A stretch of 59,245 nucleotides of DNA. Origin: an uncultured SAR116 cluster alpha proteobacterium. Lineage in GTDB: Bacteria; Pseudomonadota; Alphaproteobacteria; Puniceispirillales; Marisalimonadaceae. Positions within the stretch are counted from its first letter, which is position 1; every line of letters begins with the position of its first letter. This document shows positions 1-10,095 of this stretch, piece by piece. The notes under the pieces are model-generated. The model searched no databases and was not told the origin of the DNA. It saw only the letters and a program-made list of their open reading frames with translations. A program made the position numbers and the translations under genes. The DNA is taken from contig CACBMD010000007.1 of NCBI GenBank assembly GCA_902539895.1, positions 1-59,245 on the forward strand, read 5' to 3'.

Positions 1-1265
1 AAAAAAGTGCAATTAAAATTATTAGGGTTTCTGGAAGCGAAACAAAAAAAATACCTAAAATTTTCTCATTCAAACCAACGTATCCACGTGTGGCTTCTCT
101 CAGAAAAATTTATGATCAAAATCATAATATCATTGATAATTCTCTAATAATATTTTTTCCTGGTCCAAACACTGTAACTGGGGAAGATGTTTTGGAGTTT
201 CACATTCATGGAAGCACAGTTATTGAGAAAAAAATATATAACGTTCTTTCTAGAACAAAAAGATTTCGGATAGCTAATAGAGGTGAGTTTACAAAAAGAG
301 CATTTTTAAATGGAATTTTAGACCTTACTCAAGCTGAGGGTTTAAATGATTTAATAAACTCAGAAACAGAAAATCAATTCAAGATATCTATGTCTCAGTA
401 TGAAGGGGCTCTATCTAGCAAAATATATACATGGAGAGAAGAAGTTATTTGGTTGTTGTCAAAGCTAGAAGCCCTTATTGATTTTTCAGATGAAGAACTT
501 CCGACAGAGTTAGAGCAAATTTTTAATCTTAAAGTAATAAAAATAATGGAAGATATGAAAAATTCTTTGAAATATAGTAGTTACGGAGAAAGAATAAGAA
601 ATGGATTTGTTATTACTCTTTTAGGTCGCCCTAATGTAGGAAAAAGCTCTCTTATAAATTATTTATCAGATAAAACGGTTGCCATCGTATCTGAAGAAGC
701 TGGAACAACAAGGGATATTATAGAAGTTATTATGGATTTTGAAGGGTATCCTGTCATTTTAAATGATACTGCTGGTATAAGACGTACAAAATCTGAAGTA
801 GAAAAAATTGGAGTTAAAAGAGCCTTAGAAAAAGCGAAATTATCTGATATAATCCTTATTCTGTCTGACAACGAAGATTTTTCTTATCCGGAACTTAAAT
901 CAACATGTAAAAAGTTTTTAGTACACACAAAATCAGATTTGAAAACACTATCTAATAAAGGTATACATAATATTTCTGTTAAAGAAAATGTAGGGATTGA
1001 CAATCTAATTAACGCAATTGTTAGTCATTTAAAGTCCTTAGCTCCTAAACAAGATGCTTTGCTTACAAGAAAGAGGCATATAGAGGCAATAAAAAGATCC
1101 ATATATGTTTTAAACGACATGCAGAAATTTGACATAAACATCAATCCTGAAATAGCATCTGAGAGCTTAAGAATAGTTGCAAAAGAAATTGGAAGTATGA
1201 CAAATATCATTGACGTGGAAGAAATTTTAGATGATATATTCAGTAGTTTTTGTATTGGTAAATAA
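1..1265 (+). CDS. mnmE: tRNA modification GTPase MnmE (5' end outside window)
   Basis: MnmE, with MnmG, installs the (carboxymethyl)aminomethyl group at wobble U34 of certain tRNAs. The reading frame is open to the left edge: codons from position 3 read ...IKIIRVSGSE..., the conserved start region of MnmE, so the GTG at 90 is not the true start. The folate-binding N-domain is followed by the G1 loop GRPNVGKS (nt 624-647), the G-domain DTAG (nt 765-776) and the invariant C-terminal CIGK containing the catalytic Cys. The mnmE-mnmG-rsmG-parA-parB order is typical of origin-proximal alphaproteobacterial DNA, and mnmG starts 3 bases after the stop. Only the first few codons are missing. Confidence 0.97.
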   Translation, partial: KSAIKIIRVSGSETKKIPKIFSFKPTYPRVASLRKIYDQNHNIIDNSLIIFFPGPNTVTGEDVLEFHIHGSTVIEKKIYNVLSRTKRFRIANRGEFTKRAFLNGILDLTQAEGLNDLINSETENQFKISMSQYEGALSSKIYTWREEVIWLLSKLEALIDFSDEELPTELEQIFNLKVIKIMEDMKNSLKYSSYGERIRNGFVITLLGRPNVGKSSLINYLSDKTVAIVSEEAGTTRDIIEVIMDFEGYPVILNDTAGIRRTKSEVEKIGVKRALEKAKLSDIILILSDNEDFSYPELKSTCKKFLVHTKSDLKTLSNKGIHNISVKENVGIDNLINAIVSHLKSLAPKQDALLTRKRHIEAIKRSIYVLNDMQKFDININPEIASESLRIVAKEIGSMTNIIDVEEILDDIFSSFCIGK

Positions 1266-1268
1266 ATT

Positions 1269-3155
1269 TTGATAACAAACCTAAAAAATTTTGATGTAGT
1301 AGTAATTGGAGGAGGCCATGCTGGTGTTGAAGCTGCATCTGCCTCATCAAGAATGGGTGCCAAAACTGTTTTAATAACTATGAAAATTGACACTATTGGT
1401 GAAATGTCTTGTAATCCAGCTATAGGTGGTCTAGGTAAAGGACACCTTGTTAGAGAAATTGACGCACTTGATGGGTTAATGGCTAGAGCAATAGACGTTT
1501 CTGGAATTCAATTCAGAATGCTTAATCGCTCTAGAGGACCAGCGGTGCATGGACCAAGATCACAGGCAGATCGAAAGCTATACAAAAAAGCTATTTCAAA
1601 TTTGTTGGAATTACATGAAAACTTAACAATTGTAGAGGGAACTGTAAAAGATCTCACAATCGTCGATAATGTTATTAAAAATGTTGTTTTAGATAATGAT
1701 ATTTCTATAAAAAGCAAATCAGTAGTACTAACAACAGGAACTTTTTTAGGGGGAGTTATACATATTGGAAATGATAGAATACAAGCAGGCAGAATAGGAG
1801 ATGAACCATCAAATCATCTATCAGAAAAAATTAGAAAATTAAATTTACCAATTGGTAGGCTAAAAACTGGAACACCACCTAGATTGCTCAAATCTAGTAT
1901 TAATTGGAATAAAGTGGAAATGCAGTCAGCTGATAATTATCCAATACCTTTCTCTTATATGACTAAGAGAATATTAGTTCAACAAATTCAATGTGGCATA
2001 ACAAGAACTAATATAAATACTCATAATATAATATCTGATAACATAAATATGTCTCCAGTTTATTCAGGATCTATTCAAGGGTCCGGTCCAAGATATTGTC
2101 CGAGCATAGAAGATAAAGTTAGTAGATTTTTTGAAAAGGAATCTCATCAAATTTTTCTTGAGCCAGAAGGTTTAGATAGTCCTCTAGTTTATCCAAATGG
2201 CATCTCAACCAGTTTGCCGAAAAAAATTCAGAATGAATTTTTAAAAACAATTCCTGGGTTAGAAAATGCCTTAGTAAAACAGCATGGTTATGCAATAGAA
2301 TACGACTATATGGATCCAAGAGCCTTAAAGAACACTTTAGAGACAAAAAAGATTAAAGGGCTTTTTTTCGCTGGGCAGATAAACGGCACTACGGGATATG
2401 AAGAAGCAGCAGCTCAAGGACTCATTGCAGGAATAAATGCTTCAATTAACCTTAACATTAATCCTAAATGGTTTACTCTTGACAGATCAGAGGCTTATAT
2501 CGGAGTTATGATTGACGATTTGATAAATAGAGGAGCGCCGGAGCCTTACAGAATGTTTACATCTAGAGCAGAATTTAGGCTTCTTTTAAGATCTGACAAT
2601 GCTGACCAGAGGCTAACAGATAAAGGATTAAAATACAACATTATTGGCCCCAAAAGAGAAAAGTTTTGGAAGGCAAAGAAAAAGAATTTACAAATTTCAT
2701 ATAAAATCATAGACAACTTAAGTGCAAGGCCAAGCTTGTTAAAAAAGTATAATTTACCAAGTACAAGGACTGGAAATTTAAGGTCACCAAAGGATATTTT
2801 ATCGTCTGGCAAACATCACATAAAAGATCTTTTTGAAATCTGGCCTGATTTAAAAATGATCCCAAAAGAATTACATTCACAAATAGAAACAGACTGTATA
2901 TATAATGTCTATCTTAAAAGGCAAAAAGAAGACATAAAAATGTATAGGCAAGAGAATAAAATAAAAATTCCTATAGATTTTGATTTCAACCTTATCAAGG
3001 GGTTGTCAAATGAGATAAAAGAAATTCTCCAACAAAGCAAACCTGTGACTGTTGCTCAAGCATCAAAACTTCCAGGATTTACACCAACTGCCACCTTGCT
3101 GCTTCTTAGACATTTAAAAAGAGAGAAAAATTACAAAGTTGTTAACGAATATTGA
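1269..3155 (+). CDS. mnmG: tRNA uridine-5-carboxymethylaminomethyl modification enzyme MnmG (GidA)
   Basis: This is the FAD-dependent partner of MnmE in wobble-uridine modification. The 628-residue length is normal. The dinucleotide-binding loop GGGHAG is at residues 14-19. The conserved [12 protein letters not shown] segment (about 44-55) and the GTPPR segment near residue 203 are present, as is the C-terminal MnmE/tRNA-binding helical domain ending near ASKLPGFTP. The start is TTG at 1269, immediately after the mnmE stop, which implies cotranscription and probable translational coupling. The end overlaps the rsmG start by 17 bases. Confidence 0.97.
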   Translation: MITNLKNFDVVVIGGGHAGVEAASASSRMGAKTVLITMKIDTIGEMSCNPAIGGLGKGHLVREIDALDGLMARAIDVSGIQFRMLNRSRGPAVHGPRSQADRKLYKKAISNLLELHENLTIVEGTVKDLTIVDNVIKNVVLDNDISIKSKSVVLTTGTFLGGVIHIGNDRIQAGRIGDEPSNHLSEKIRKLNLPIGRLKTGTPPRLLKSSINWNKVEMQSADNYPIPFSYMTKRILVQQIQCGITRTNINTHNIISDNINMSPVYSGSIQGSGPRYCPSIEDKVSRFFEKESHQIFLEPEGLDSPLVYPNGISTSLPKKIQNEFLKTIPGLENALVKQHGYAIEYDYMDPRALKNTLETKKIKGLFFAGQINGTTGYEEAAAQGLIAGINASINLNINPKWFTLDRSEAYIGVMIDDLINRGAPEPYRMFTSRAEFRLLLRSDNADQRLTDKGLKYNIIGPKREKFWKAKKKNLQISYKIIDNLSARPSLLKKYNLPSTRTGNLRSPKDILSSGKHHIKDLFEIWPDLKMIPKELHSQIETDCIYNVYLKRQKEDIKMYRQENKIKIPIDFDFNLIKGLSNEIKEILQQSKPVTVAQASKLPGFTPTATLLLLRHLKREKNYKVVNEY

Positions 3156-3792
3156 TACATATGAAAAATTTATTTCGCATGTATTTGTTTCACGTGAAAC
3201 ATATGAAAAATTATTCTTATTTCAGAAAACTCTTATCAAATGGCAAAAGTCAATCAATCTAATAAGTAAAAATACTATTGAAAATACTTGGGAAAGACAT
3301 TTCTTAGATTCAGCACAATTATATAAGTTTATTAGAGATATAGAAGGTAACATAATAGATTTTGGTTCTGGGGCTGGGTTTCCGGGTATGGTGCTTGCAA
3401 TAATGAGTAAAAAAAATATCCATTTAGTTGAATCAGATAATAAGAAATGTGTTTTTTTAAAAGAAATTGCAATGTTAACAGAAACAGATATAACTATTCA
3501 TAACTGTAGAATTGAAGACTTGGACTTTATAAATGTTGATTTAATTACTTGTAGAGCATTAGCTTCATTGAAAAAGCTAATTCATTATGTAGATGTCTTC
3601 TTAAACAAATCACTGGGAGAAAAACAGCAATTTCCTAAGCTATTGTTTTTAAAGGGAAAATCTTATTATTCTGAAATTTTTGAGTTAAGTAAAATAAAAA
3701 AAATTAGTTTCGAAGAGTTTCCTTCGATAACAGACAAAGAAGGTAGAATTTTATATATAAGTAAAGTTGATAATATAAATTTTAAAAAATGA
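3139..3792 (+). CDS. rsmG: 16S rRNA (guanine-N7) methyltransferase RsmG (GidB)
   Basis: RsmG methylates G527 of 16S rRNA (E. coli numbering) using SAM. The 217-residue protein carries the SAM loop [10 protein letters not shown] at residues 74-83. The start is TTG at 3139, the only plausible initiator before conserved sequence, and it lies inside the end of mnmG. Residues VSRET near the N-terminus are encoded by a perfect parS palindrome (3186-3201), so this stretch has a double constraint. The 3' end overlaps parA by ATGA. Confidence 0.95.
   Translation: MLTNIDTYEKFISHVFVSRETYEKLFLFQKTLIKWQKSINLISKNTIENTWERHFLDSAQLYKFIRDIEGNIIDFGSGAGFPGMVLAIMSKKNIHLVESDNKKCVFLKEIAMLTETDITIHNCRIEDLDFINVDLITCRALASLKKLIHYVDVFLNKSLGEKQQFPKLLFLKGKSYYSEIFELSKIKKISFEEFPSITDKEGRILYISKVDNINFKK
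3186..3201. promoter_or_regulatory. parS: parS centromere site inside rsmG
   Basis: The 16-mer TGTTTCACGTGAAACA is a perfect palindrome and matches the canonical bacterial parS consensus exactly. It lies about 600 bp upstream of parA and 1.4 kb upstream of parB, within the rsmG coding sequence (codons for VSRET). ParB is known to load at such sites and spread, organising the origin region for segregation. I saw no second exact copy in the window. Confidence 0.93.
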
Positions 3793-4574
3793 TTAATAAA
3801 ATTACACAGATAATTGCTATAGCAAATCAGAAAGGTGGTGTAGGCAAAACTACCACTGTAATAAATTTGGCAACAGCTATGGCTGCCTGTGATAAAAAAA
3901 CACTTATCATTGATTCGGATCCACAAGGGAATGCTAGTACAGGCTTTGGCATAAAATATGATCAAAGAGACAAAGATTTATATTCTATAATTTGTGGCAA
4001 GGTTAACATTAATGTTTCTATTAAAAAAACTATGATTCCAAAATTAGATATTATTCCCACTTCGCCGGATCTTTCAGTTCTTGAACAAGAATTAGTTGAT
4101 GTAAAAAATAGAGAATTTAAAATTCGTGATTCAATTAGAGAAATTGTTGAGTTTTACGATTACATATTTATCGACTGTCCACCTTCTCTAGGTTTGCTTA
4201 CAATGAATGCTTTATGTGCGGCAAAAAGTTTAATTGTACCTCTGCAAACGGAATTTTATGCATTAGAAGGTTTATCTCAACTCATGAAAACATTGGAGTC
4301 AGTCAAAAATAATTTTAATAATAAGATTACTCTCCAAGGTATACTCCTAACAATGTATGATAAAAGAAATAAAATATGTGAAATGGTATCAAATGACGTT
4401 AAAAATCATTTTAATGATAAAGTTTTTAAAACTATAATTCCTAGAAACGTTAGAATTTCTGAAGCACCCAGTTACGGTCAGCCAGTATTGATGTATGATA
4501 TTTCATGTCCGGGATCCCAAGCATATGCTTCATTAGCAGGTGAAATCATTAATCAAGAGAAAGATATAAAATGA
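3789..4574 (+). CDS. parA: chromosome-partitioning ATPase ParA (Soj family)
   Basis: This is a deviant-Walker ATPase that forms the nucleoid-bound gradient which moves ParB-parS complexes. The deviant Walker A KGGVGKTT is at residues 15-22, with the signature lysine K15. DSDPQGNAS (Walker A') and the Walker B segment IFIDCPPSLG follow. The length of 261 is that of chromosomal (Soj-type) ParA without an N-terminal HTH. It overlaps rsmG upstream and parB downstream by ATGA, so the three genes are translationally linked. Confidence 0.97.
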   Translation: MINKITQIIAIANQKGGVGKTTTVINLATAMAACDKKTLIIDSDPQGNASTGFGIKYDQRDKDLYSIICGKVNINVSIKKTMIPKLDIIPTSPDLSVLEQELVDVKNREFKIRDSIREIVEFYDYIFIDCPPSLGLLTMNALCAAKSLIVPLQTEFYALEGLSQLMKTLESVKNNFNNKITLQGILLTMYDKRNKICEMVSNDVKNHFNDKVFKTIIPRNVRISEAPSYGQPVLMYDISCPGSQAYASLAGEIINQEKDIK

Positions 4575-5428
4575 AACAAAAGAAAAGTTCAAGGCCTATA
4601 GGCCTTGGAAGTGGCCTCTCAAGTCTTTTAGGTGCAGAAGTAGAAAGAAATACTGATAACTATAAAATGGTACCAGTAGAGTTTATCAAACCTGGACCAT
4701 GGCAACCAAGAAAAATTTTTAATAAAGATGAACTTGAATCTTTATCAAATTCAATAAAAAAACAGGGCATAATACAACCAGTAATCCTAAAATCTAATAA
4801 TAAAGATAAAAATGAATATTTTTTAATTGCTGGCGAAAGAAGGTGGAGAGCATGTCAATTAGCAAAAATACATGAAATTCCAGCCATTATAAGAGATGAT
4901 ATAAATAATGAAAAAATTGCTGAACTATCTTTAGTTGAAAACATTCAAAGATCTGAATTAAATCCTATTGAAGAAGCAGAAGGATATCAGTCTCTTCTTG
5001 ACAAATATAATTATACTCAAGAAGATATTTCAAAAGCAGTTGGAAAATCACGATCTTATATTGGAAATATTATTAGATTATTATCATTGTCAGTTAAGGC
5101 TAAAGAATTACTTTTAGAAAAAAAACTTACTATTGGTCAAGTTCGACCACTTATAGGACATAAAGATGTTGATATTTATTTAGATATAATATTAAAGAAC
5201 AAACTTAATTCTAGAGATATTGAAAAACTCATAAAAAAGGGAAACATACATTCACCAAAAAATAAATTTAAAAGTATAGATATTATTAATTTAGAAAAAG
5301 AATTAACAGAAATAATAGGATTAGCTATAAACATTGATTTTGACAATGTAAAAAAAACTGGAACTATAAAGCTAGAATGTAAAAATCTAGAAGAGTTTAA
5401 CTTTATAATTGAAAAATTTAAGAATTAA
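4571..5428 (+). CDS. parB: chromosome-partitioning protein ParB
   Basis: ParB is the parS-binding CTPase clamp. The protein has the short N-terminal ParA-interaction segment (GLGSGLSSLL, residues 11-20) and the CTP-binding box GERRWRA at 88-94. The ENIQRSELNPIEEA segment is at about 123-136. A central HTH (SKAVGKSRSYIGNIIRLL) and a C-terminal dimerisation domain follow. Its target parS lies upstream in rsmG. The last 11 bases overlap the convergent holA. Confidence 0.97.
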   Translation: MKQKKSSRPIGLGSGLSSLLGAEVERNTDNYKMVPVEFIKPGPWQPRKIFNKDELESLSNSIKKQGIIQPVILKSNNKDKNEYFLIAGERRWRACQLAKIHEIPAIIRDDINNEKIAELSLVENIQRSELNPIEEAEGYQSLLDKYNYTQEDISKAVGKSRSYIGNIIRLLSLSVKAKELLLEKKLTIGQVRPLIGHKDVDIYLDIILKNKLNSRDIEKLIKKGNIHSPKNKFKSIDIINLEKELTEIIGLAINIDFDNVKKTGTIKLECKNLEEFNFIIEKFKN

Positions 5429-6458
5429 TTTTATTTCTTGCAAGAACAGAAGTTGATAAAATGAACTGCGATATAAGAGTTTTTTCTATTGTATGATTTA
5501 ATTTACATTTTAGTTCAAGTTCAATTAAGCGAGCCAATATAATATTAATTAATTTTAAATTCCACACTTTGCATTGAAAAATTACAAACTCTTTTTTTTT
5601 GAAAAAAATTGGCGGTTTAATATTTTCAATAATTTTGATCAAGTTTTTATCATTCTCAAAACGTAATAAAACTTTTTCAATTAATTTAAAGTGATTAAAG
5701 AACATCCTTATTAGAGTCATACTTGTTGTTTGGTTTTCATAAATATTTTCGAAGATTGTTATTGCTTCTCTGGAGTTACCATTTGAACAATTTTCAATAA
5801 TTTTAGTAAAATCAATATCATCATTTCTTGAGATAAGAGCTAAAATCATTTTTTCAGTAACGTTTTTGTTGTTGGTTAAAAAGATATCTAGTTTTTCAAG
5901 TTCCATTTCATTAGTTAGTGAATTTGCACTAAACTTAAGAGTTAAATTTTTTACAAATTCTACTTTAAAATTAATTTTATGCTTTAAAAGCAAATCAGAT
6001 AATTTAGAAAAAACAGTATTTATTTTTTCTTCATAACAAGGAACTAGAACAGCATTGTTTATATTTTGAAAGTATTTTATAAACGAATTTATTTTTAAAT
6101 TTGTGGCTTTTATTACAAGGAGATAATTATTATTTTCAGTTTTGACAGTTTCTAAAATGATACTTTCTAAACTTTTATTTATAGAAATATGCATCAGATC
6201 TAAAAGTATGAACCTTTTTTCCGAAAAAATACCCATAGTATTTATATTGTCATGAAGTACTGTGGGATTATCTTTAAATTCAATACCGTCTATTTTTGAG
6301 ACATTGAAGGGATCATTTGTATCTATTTTAAGAAGTTTTAAAGTTTTTTTATATAAAAGGTCAACTAAGCCAATGTTACTACCATACAAAAAAATTATGT
6401 TTATGTTTTCAAGGTTGTTTTTTAAATTATTTTCATAAAAAAAAGGATCTATTTTCAA
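5418..6458 (-). CDS. holA: DNA polymerase III subunit delta (HolA)
   Basis: Delta opens the beta sliding clamp as part of the clamp-loader complex. The 346-residue protein has the HolA layout: a divergent AAA+ core lacking a Walker A loop (IIFLYGSNIGLV near the start) and a C-terminal helical collar with the family-typical pattern around LKLINIILARLIELELKCK. Sequence identity to model proteins looks low. The order leuS-lptE-holA is conserved in proteobacteria and supports the call. The start is TTG, overlapping the lptE stop as TTGA. Confidence 0.85.
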   Translation of the reverse strand: MKIDPFFYENNLKNNLENINIIFLYGSNIGLVDLLYKKTLKLLKIDTNDPFNVSKIDGIEFKDNPTVLHDNINTMGIFSEKRFILLDLMHISINKSLESIILETVKTENNNYLLVIKATNLKINSFIKYFQNINNAVLVPCYEEKINTVFSKLSDLLLKHKINFKVEFVKNLTLKFSANSLTNEMELEKLDIFLTNNKNVTEKMILALISRNDDIDFTKIIENCSNGNSREAITIFENIYENQTTSMTLIRMFFNHFKLIEKVLLRFENDKNLIKIIENIKPPIFFKKKEFVIFQCKVWNLKLINIILARLIELELKCKLNHTIEKTLISQFILSTSVLARNKINS

Positions 6459-6931
6459 CTTAATCTTCTTATGATAATTTTAACAAGTTTATAAAGAGAT
6501 TTTGCTGAACTTTTTGTTAATCTTTCCTTAATGTGATTGATATTTTTTTCCTGTGTATAAAAAGAATTTGACGAAGAACTCAAAGCTGGAAAAGTATTTA
6601 TGGAACCAGATTTGAAGACATTTGTATTTTTATTTATTAAGCGATAATCAATTTTAGCTTTTGTTGATTTTAGAATATTTTGACCACCAACGGACAATGT
6701 ATTTGTAGTCTCAAATGTTATCTTTGTACTAAGTTTGTATTTTTTTTTATTATTACTAATCTGAAAATAACGTTTTAAACTTTCTTTAAAATACACGTTA
6801 TATTTATCATTGGGTGTTTCAATTTCAATTGAATAGTTATTAATATTTTGAGTATTTTCAACATTTTTTAAAGCACAGCTGCTAATTAATATGATTAAAG
6901 TAGAAAAAAACAATTTCTTAAAAACAAACAT
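6455..6931 (-). CDS. lptE: LPS-assembly lipoprotein LptE
   Basis: LptE is the outer-membrane lipoprotein that plugs the LptD barrel during LPS export. The 158-residue protein begins with a lipoprotein signal peptide and lipobox ISSC (Cys at about residue 19). The remainder is beta-rich and weakly conserved. The name rests mainly on the lipobox, the size and the position between leuS and holA, where LptE is found in many proteobacteria. The gap to leuS is 12 bases. Confidence 0.75.
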   Translation of the reverse strand: MFVFKKLFFSTLIILISSCALKNVENTQNINNYSIEIETPNDKYNVYFKESLKRYFQISNNKKKYKLSTKITFETTNTLSVGGQNILKSTKAKIDYRLINKNTNVFKSGSINTFPALSSSSNSFYTQEKNINHIKERLTKSSAKSLYKLVKIIIRRLS

Positions 6932-6943
6932 TTTATTCTCAAT

Positions 6944-9466
6944 TCAAATCACAAAATTAACAACACGATTAGGTATAATAATAACTTTTTTTGGTTTTTT
7001 ATTCAAAAATTTTAAGACATTTTCTTCCTTCAAAGCTATTTCTTCAATATCATTCTTATCTAAGTCTATAGGTACTTCAACAACTGCTCGTACTTTTCCA
7101 TTAACTTGAATAGGTATTTTTACATTACTCTTTTTAATGTAGTTTAAATCAACTTTTGGCCAACTTTCATTTGAAATTGAATTTTTATTACCTAAACTAT
7201 ACCATAATTCTTCAGAAATATGTGGGACCATTGGATTAATTAAAACAAGAAGTCTATTTATTACAAAAAGAACAACTTTAGCATCATCATCATTTTCAAT
7301 TTTATGAGCAAAAACAACGTTAAATAAATTTCTAATTTGAGCCACTGCAATGTTGAAGTGAAAGTCTTCAATTGCTTTTGTAACATCTTTAATTGTAGTG
7401 TGCATAACTGATAATAGTTTCTTGTTTTGTAAAGAAATATTTTTTGGCAGTTTATCTAGATTGTTTTTATTAGGTAAATTTTTTACAAATTTCCAAAGTT
7501 TATTTAAAAAACGCCAAGAACCTTCTACTCCTGAGTCAGACCACTCCATATCTCTATTAGGAGGTGAATCAGATAACATAAAAAAGCGCGCAGTGTCTGC
7601 ACCAAAGTCATCTATTATTTGCTGAGGGTCAACTACATTTTTTTTTGATTTGCTCATCTTCTCAACTCTTCCAGCAATAACAGACTCATTTGTGTTTAAA
7701 TGAAAGTATTCATTACCCTTTTTAGTTATATCTTTGGGAAACACCCATTTTTCTTCTTTCGTTTTAAAGGTTTGGTGACACACCATTCCTTGTGTTTGGA
7801 GAGAAGTAAAAGGCTCTTCAATATCTAGGACGTTTATATGTTTTAAAGCTCTCATAAAAAACCTTGAATACAGAAGATGCATAACTGCATGTTCAACTCC
7901 ACCAATATATTGATCAACAGGCATCCAATATTTAATTGCTTCTTTGGTAAAAGCACTTGAAGGATTTAAATCAGTAAATCTTGCAAAATACCAACTAGAT
8001 TCAAAAAATGTATCAAATGTATCTGTTTCTCGAGTTGCATTCTTGTTGCATTTGGGACATTGAGTGTGTTTCCAAGTTGGATGATTTTCTAATGGATTTC
8101 CTGTTATATCAAAATTAATATCTTCTGGTAGTGTTATTGGTAAATGATCTTCTGGTACTGGCACCTCACCACAATTGTTACAAAATATTATAGGTATGGG
8201 GCATCCCCAATATCTCTGTCGAGAAACACCCCAATCGCGTATTCTAAATGTTATTTTTTCTTCGCCTATTTCTAATTCATATAATTTTTCTATGCATGAT
8301 TTGATGGCATCATGGGTATTTAAACCATTCAAAAATTCTGAATTTATATGAACACCATCACCTACAAAAGGTAGACTTTCTTTCGTTTTTATTACAGGTA
8401 TAATATCTAAAGAATATTTTACTGCAAAATCATAATCTCTTTGATCATGTGCAGGACAGCCAAAAATTGCTCCAGTTCCATAATCCATCAAAATAAAGTT
8501 AGCAATAAAAATTTTTAACTTAACATCTTTTTTAAAAGGATGAGAGACAGTTAGATTTGTGTCGTATCCATATTTTTCAGCTTTTTCTAAATCAGCTTCT
8601 TTGGTTGAATTTTTTTCACAAAATGTAATGAAGTCAGTTGCTTTTGAATCTTTCTTTGAAATTTTTATTGAAAGCGGATGTTGAGGTGATATCGCAATAA
8701 AAGTTGCTCCAAAGATTGTGTCGGGTCTTGTTGTGAAAATGGATATATTTTCTGATGAATCGTCTAAGGAGAATTTAATTATAGCTCCATTGCTTTTTCC
8801 AATCCAATTTTTTTGCATTGTTTTTACTTTTTCAGGCCATCCATTTAAATTATCAATTTCATTGAGTAATTCATCTGCAAAATCTGAAATTTTAAGAAAC
8901 CATCCTTTCATTTTTTTCTTTTTAACTTCAGCTCCAGATCTCCAGCCTCGACCGTCAACAACTTGTTCATTTGCCAATACTGTATTTTCAACTGGATCCC
9001 AATTAACTAAGGTTTCCCTTTTATAAGCAATTCCGGATTTATAGAAATCTAAAAACATTTTTTGTTCAAATTTATAGTAATCTGGATCACATGTGCTTAA
9101 TTCTTTTTCCCAATCATATGATAAGCCCATTTGCTTTAATTGTATCTTCATATTTTCAATATTAGAATTTGTCCATTTAGAGGGATGAGTTTTATTTTCT
9201 ATAGCAGCGTTTTCTGCAGGTAACCCAAATGCATCCCAACCCATCGGATGAAGAACATTAAAACCTTGAGCTTTTTTGTATCGTGCAACTAGATCGCCTA
9301 AAGTATAATTTCTTACATGTCCCATATGGATCGCTCCAGAAGGATATGGAAACATTTCTAATACATAATATTTAGGTTTTTTATAATCAATTTCGGCTTT
9401 AAAAGTGTTTAGCTCAGACCACTTTTTTTGCCATTTTTTTTCAATTACAGACGGATTATATTTCAT
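6944..9466 (-). CDS. leuS: leucyl-tRNA synthetase
   Basis: This class I synthetase charges tRNA-Leu. At 840 residues it has the normal bacterial length. HMGH (the HIGH motif) is at residues 47-50 and KMSKS at 603-607. The CP1 editing domain with TTRPDTIFGATF lies near residue 250. A zinc-ribbon-like cysteine set (CNNCGE and CPKC) sits around residues 430-480. The 5' end lies 8 bases from the DUF3576 lipoprotein, so the whole reverse block is probably one operon read from that gene towards holA. Confidence 0.98.
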   Translation of the reverse strand: MKYNPSVIEKKWQKKWSELNTFKAEIDYKKPKYYVLEMFPYPSGAIHMGHVRNYTLGDLVARYKKAQGFNVLHPMGWDAFGLPAENAAIENKTHPSKWTNSNIENMKIQLKQMGLSYDWEKELSTCDPDYYKFEQKMFLDFYKSGIAYKRETLVNWDPVENTVLANEQVVDGRGWRSGAEVKKKKMKGWFLKISDFADELLNEIDNLNGWPEKVKTMQKNWIGKSNGAIIKFSLDDSSENISIFTTRPDTIFGATFIAISPQHPLSIKISKKDSKATDFITFCEKNSTKEADLEKAEKYGYDTNLTVSHPFKKDVKLKIFIANFILMDYGTGAIFGCPAHDQRDYDFAVKYSLDIIPVIKTKESLPFVGDGVHINSEFLNGLNTHDAIKSCIEKLYELEIGEEKITFRIRDWGVSRQRYWGCPIPIIFCNNCGEVPVPEDHLPITLPEDINFDITGNPLENHPTWKHTQCPKCNKNATRETDTFDTFFESSWYFARFTDLNPSSAFTKEAIKYWMPVDQYIGGVEHAVMHLLYSRFFMRALKHINVLDIEEPFTSLQTQGMVCHQTFKTKEEKWVFPKDITKKGNEYFHLNTNESVIAGRVEKMSKSKKNVVDPQQIIDDFGADTARFFMLSDSPPNRDMEWSDSGVEGSWRFLNKLWKFVKNLPNKNNLDKLPKNISLQNKKLLSVMHTTIKDVTKAIEDFHFNIAVAQIRNLFNVVFAHKIENDDDAKVVLFVINRLLVLINPMVPHISEELWYSLGNKNSISNESWPKVDLNYIKKSNVKIPIQVNGKVRAVVEVPIDLDKNDIEEIALKEENVLKFLNKKPKKVIIIPNRVVNFVI

Positions 9467-9474
9467 AATGATAT

Positions 9475-9975
9475 TTATTTATTTGCTCTAATTCGTAAAT
9501 TTCTTGCTTCGTTTAAAATAGTATTTTCGATTTTTAAAGCCAAATTATTATCTGTAATAGTGTCAGACCAAACATTATTTGTAAGTTTTTGAACATACAC
9601 TTTTACCTCTATACCATCTGATCTTAATTCACTTGTTTTTACATAAGCGGTAATTTTTATTCGTTTATCTTTAATATTTTCTTTAACATACCAATCAGTT
9701 ATGATTGTTCCACCAAAGGCATCTGTTGATATCAAAGGTGCAATAGATAATACATCTAAGGATGCTCTCCATAAATATCCATTAACATTGACATTATTCC
9801 CAGAGGAGGCTTTTTGATTAAGAATGTCTGATAATGAAATACCTTTTTCTGAGTCTTTAGAAAATAAACCAGCTTTCCCTTTTTCATTAGTCATAGGATT
9901 TTGAGATATTGAATTATTTGTTGAGCAAGCTGAAATCAAAATTAAAATAAATGCTAATAGAACATTCTTAGTCAT
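9475..9975 (-). CDS. DUF3576-like lipoprotein
   Basis: This 166-residue protein has an N-terminal lipoprotein signal and lipobox ISAC (Cys17). The motif NGYLWRASLDVLSIAPL, followed by DAFGGTIITDWY, matches the pattern I know as DUF3576, an alphaproteobacterial family usually next to leuS. The function is not known. The conserved block suggests a periplasmic domain tethered to a membrane. It is the first gene of the reverse operon ending at holA. ATG start. Confidence 0.82.
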   Translation of the reverse strand: MTKNVLLAFILILISACSTNNSISQNPMTNEKGKAGLFSKDSEKGISLSDILNQKASSGNNVNVNGYLWRASLDVLSIAPLISTDAFGGTIITDWYVKENIKDKRIKITAYVKTSELRSDGIEVKVYVQKLTNNVWSDTITDNNLALKIENTILNEARNLRIRANK

Positions 9976-10040
9976 AAATTATCCTTTTTGGTATTACGAT
10001 AATCTTTTATCAGTATTTCACAATACATCATATAATTAAT

Positions 10041-10075
10041 AAAAAAAATAAAAAAAGGCGACCGAAGCCGCCTTT
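10041..10075 (-). terminator. Intrinsic terminator of the porin gene
   Basis: On the minus strand the sequence reads AAAGGCG, a loop region GCTTCGGT, then CGCCTTT and a run of T. The stem is 7 bp and is extended by a G-U pair and a C-G pair closing a UUCG tetraloop. A U-rich tract follows. It lies 20 bases beyond the porin stop, so it ends that transcript and separates it from the lipoprotein-leuS operon. Confidence 0.9.
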
Positions 10076-10095
10076 AAATAGATTAAGTAAAGCAA

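Noticed and set aside
90-1265. GTG at 90 as the start of mnmE
   Set aside because: The frame stays open to position 3 and upstream codons match the conserved N-terminus, so the gene begins before the window.
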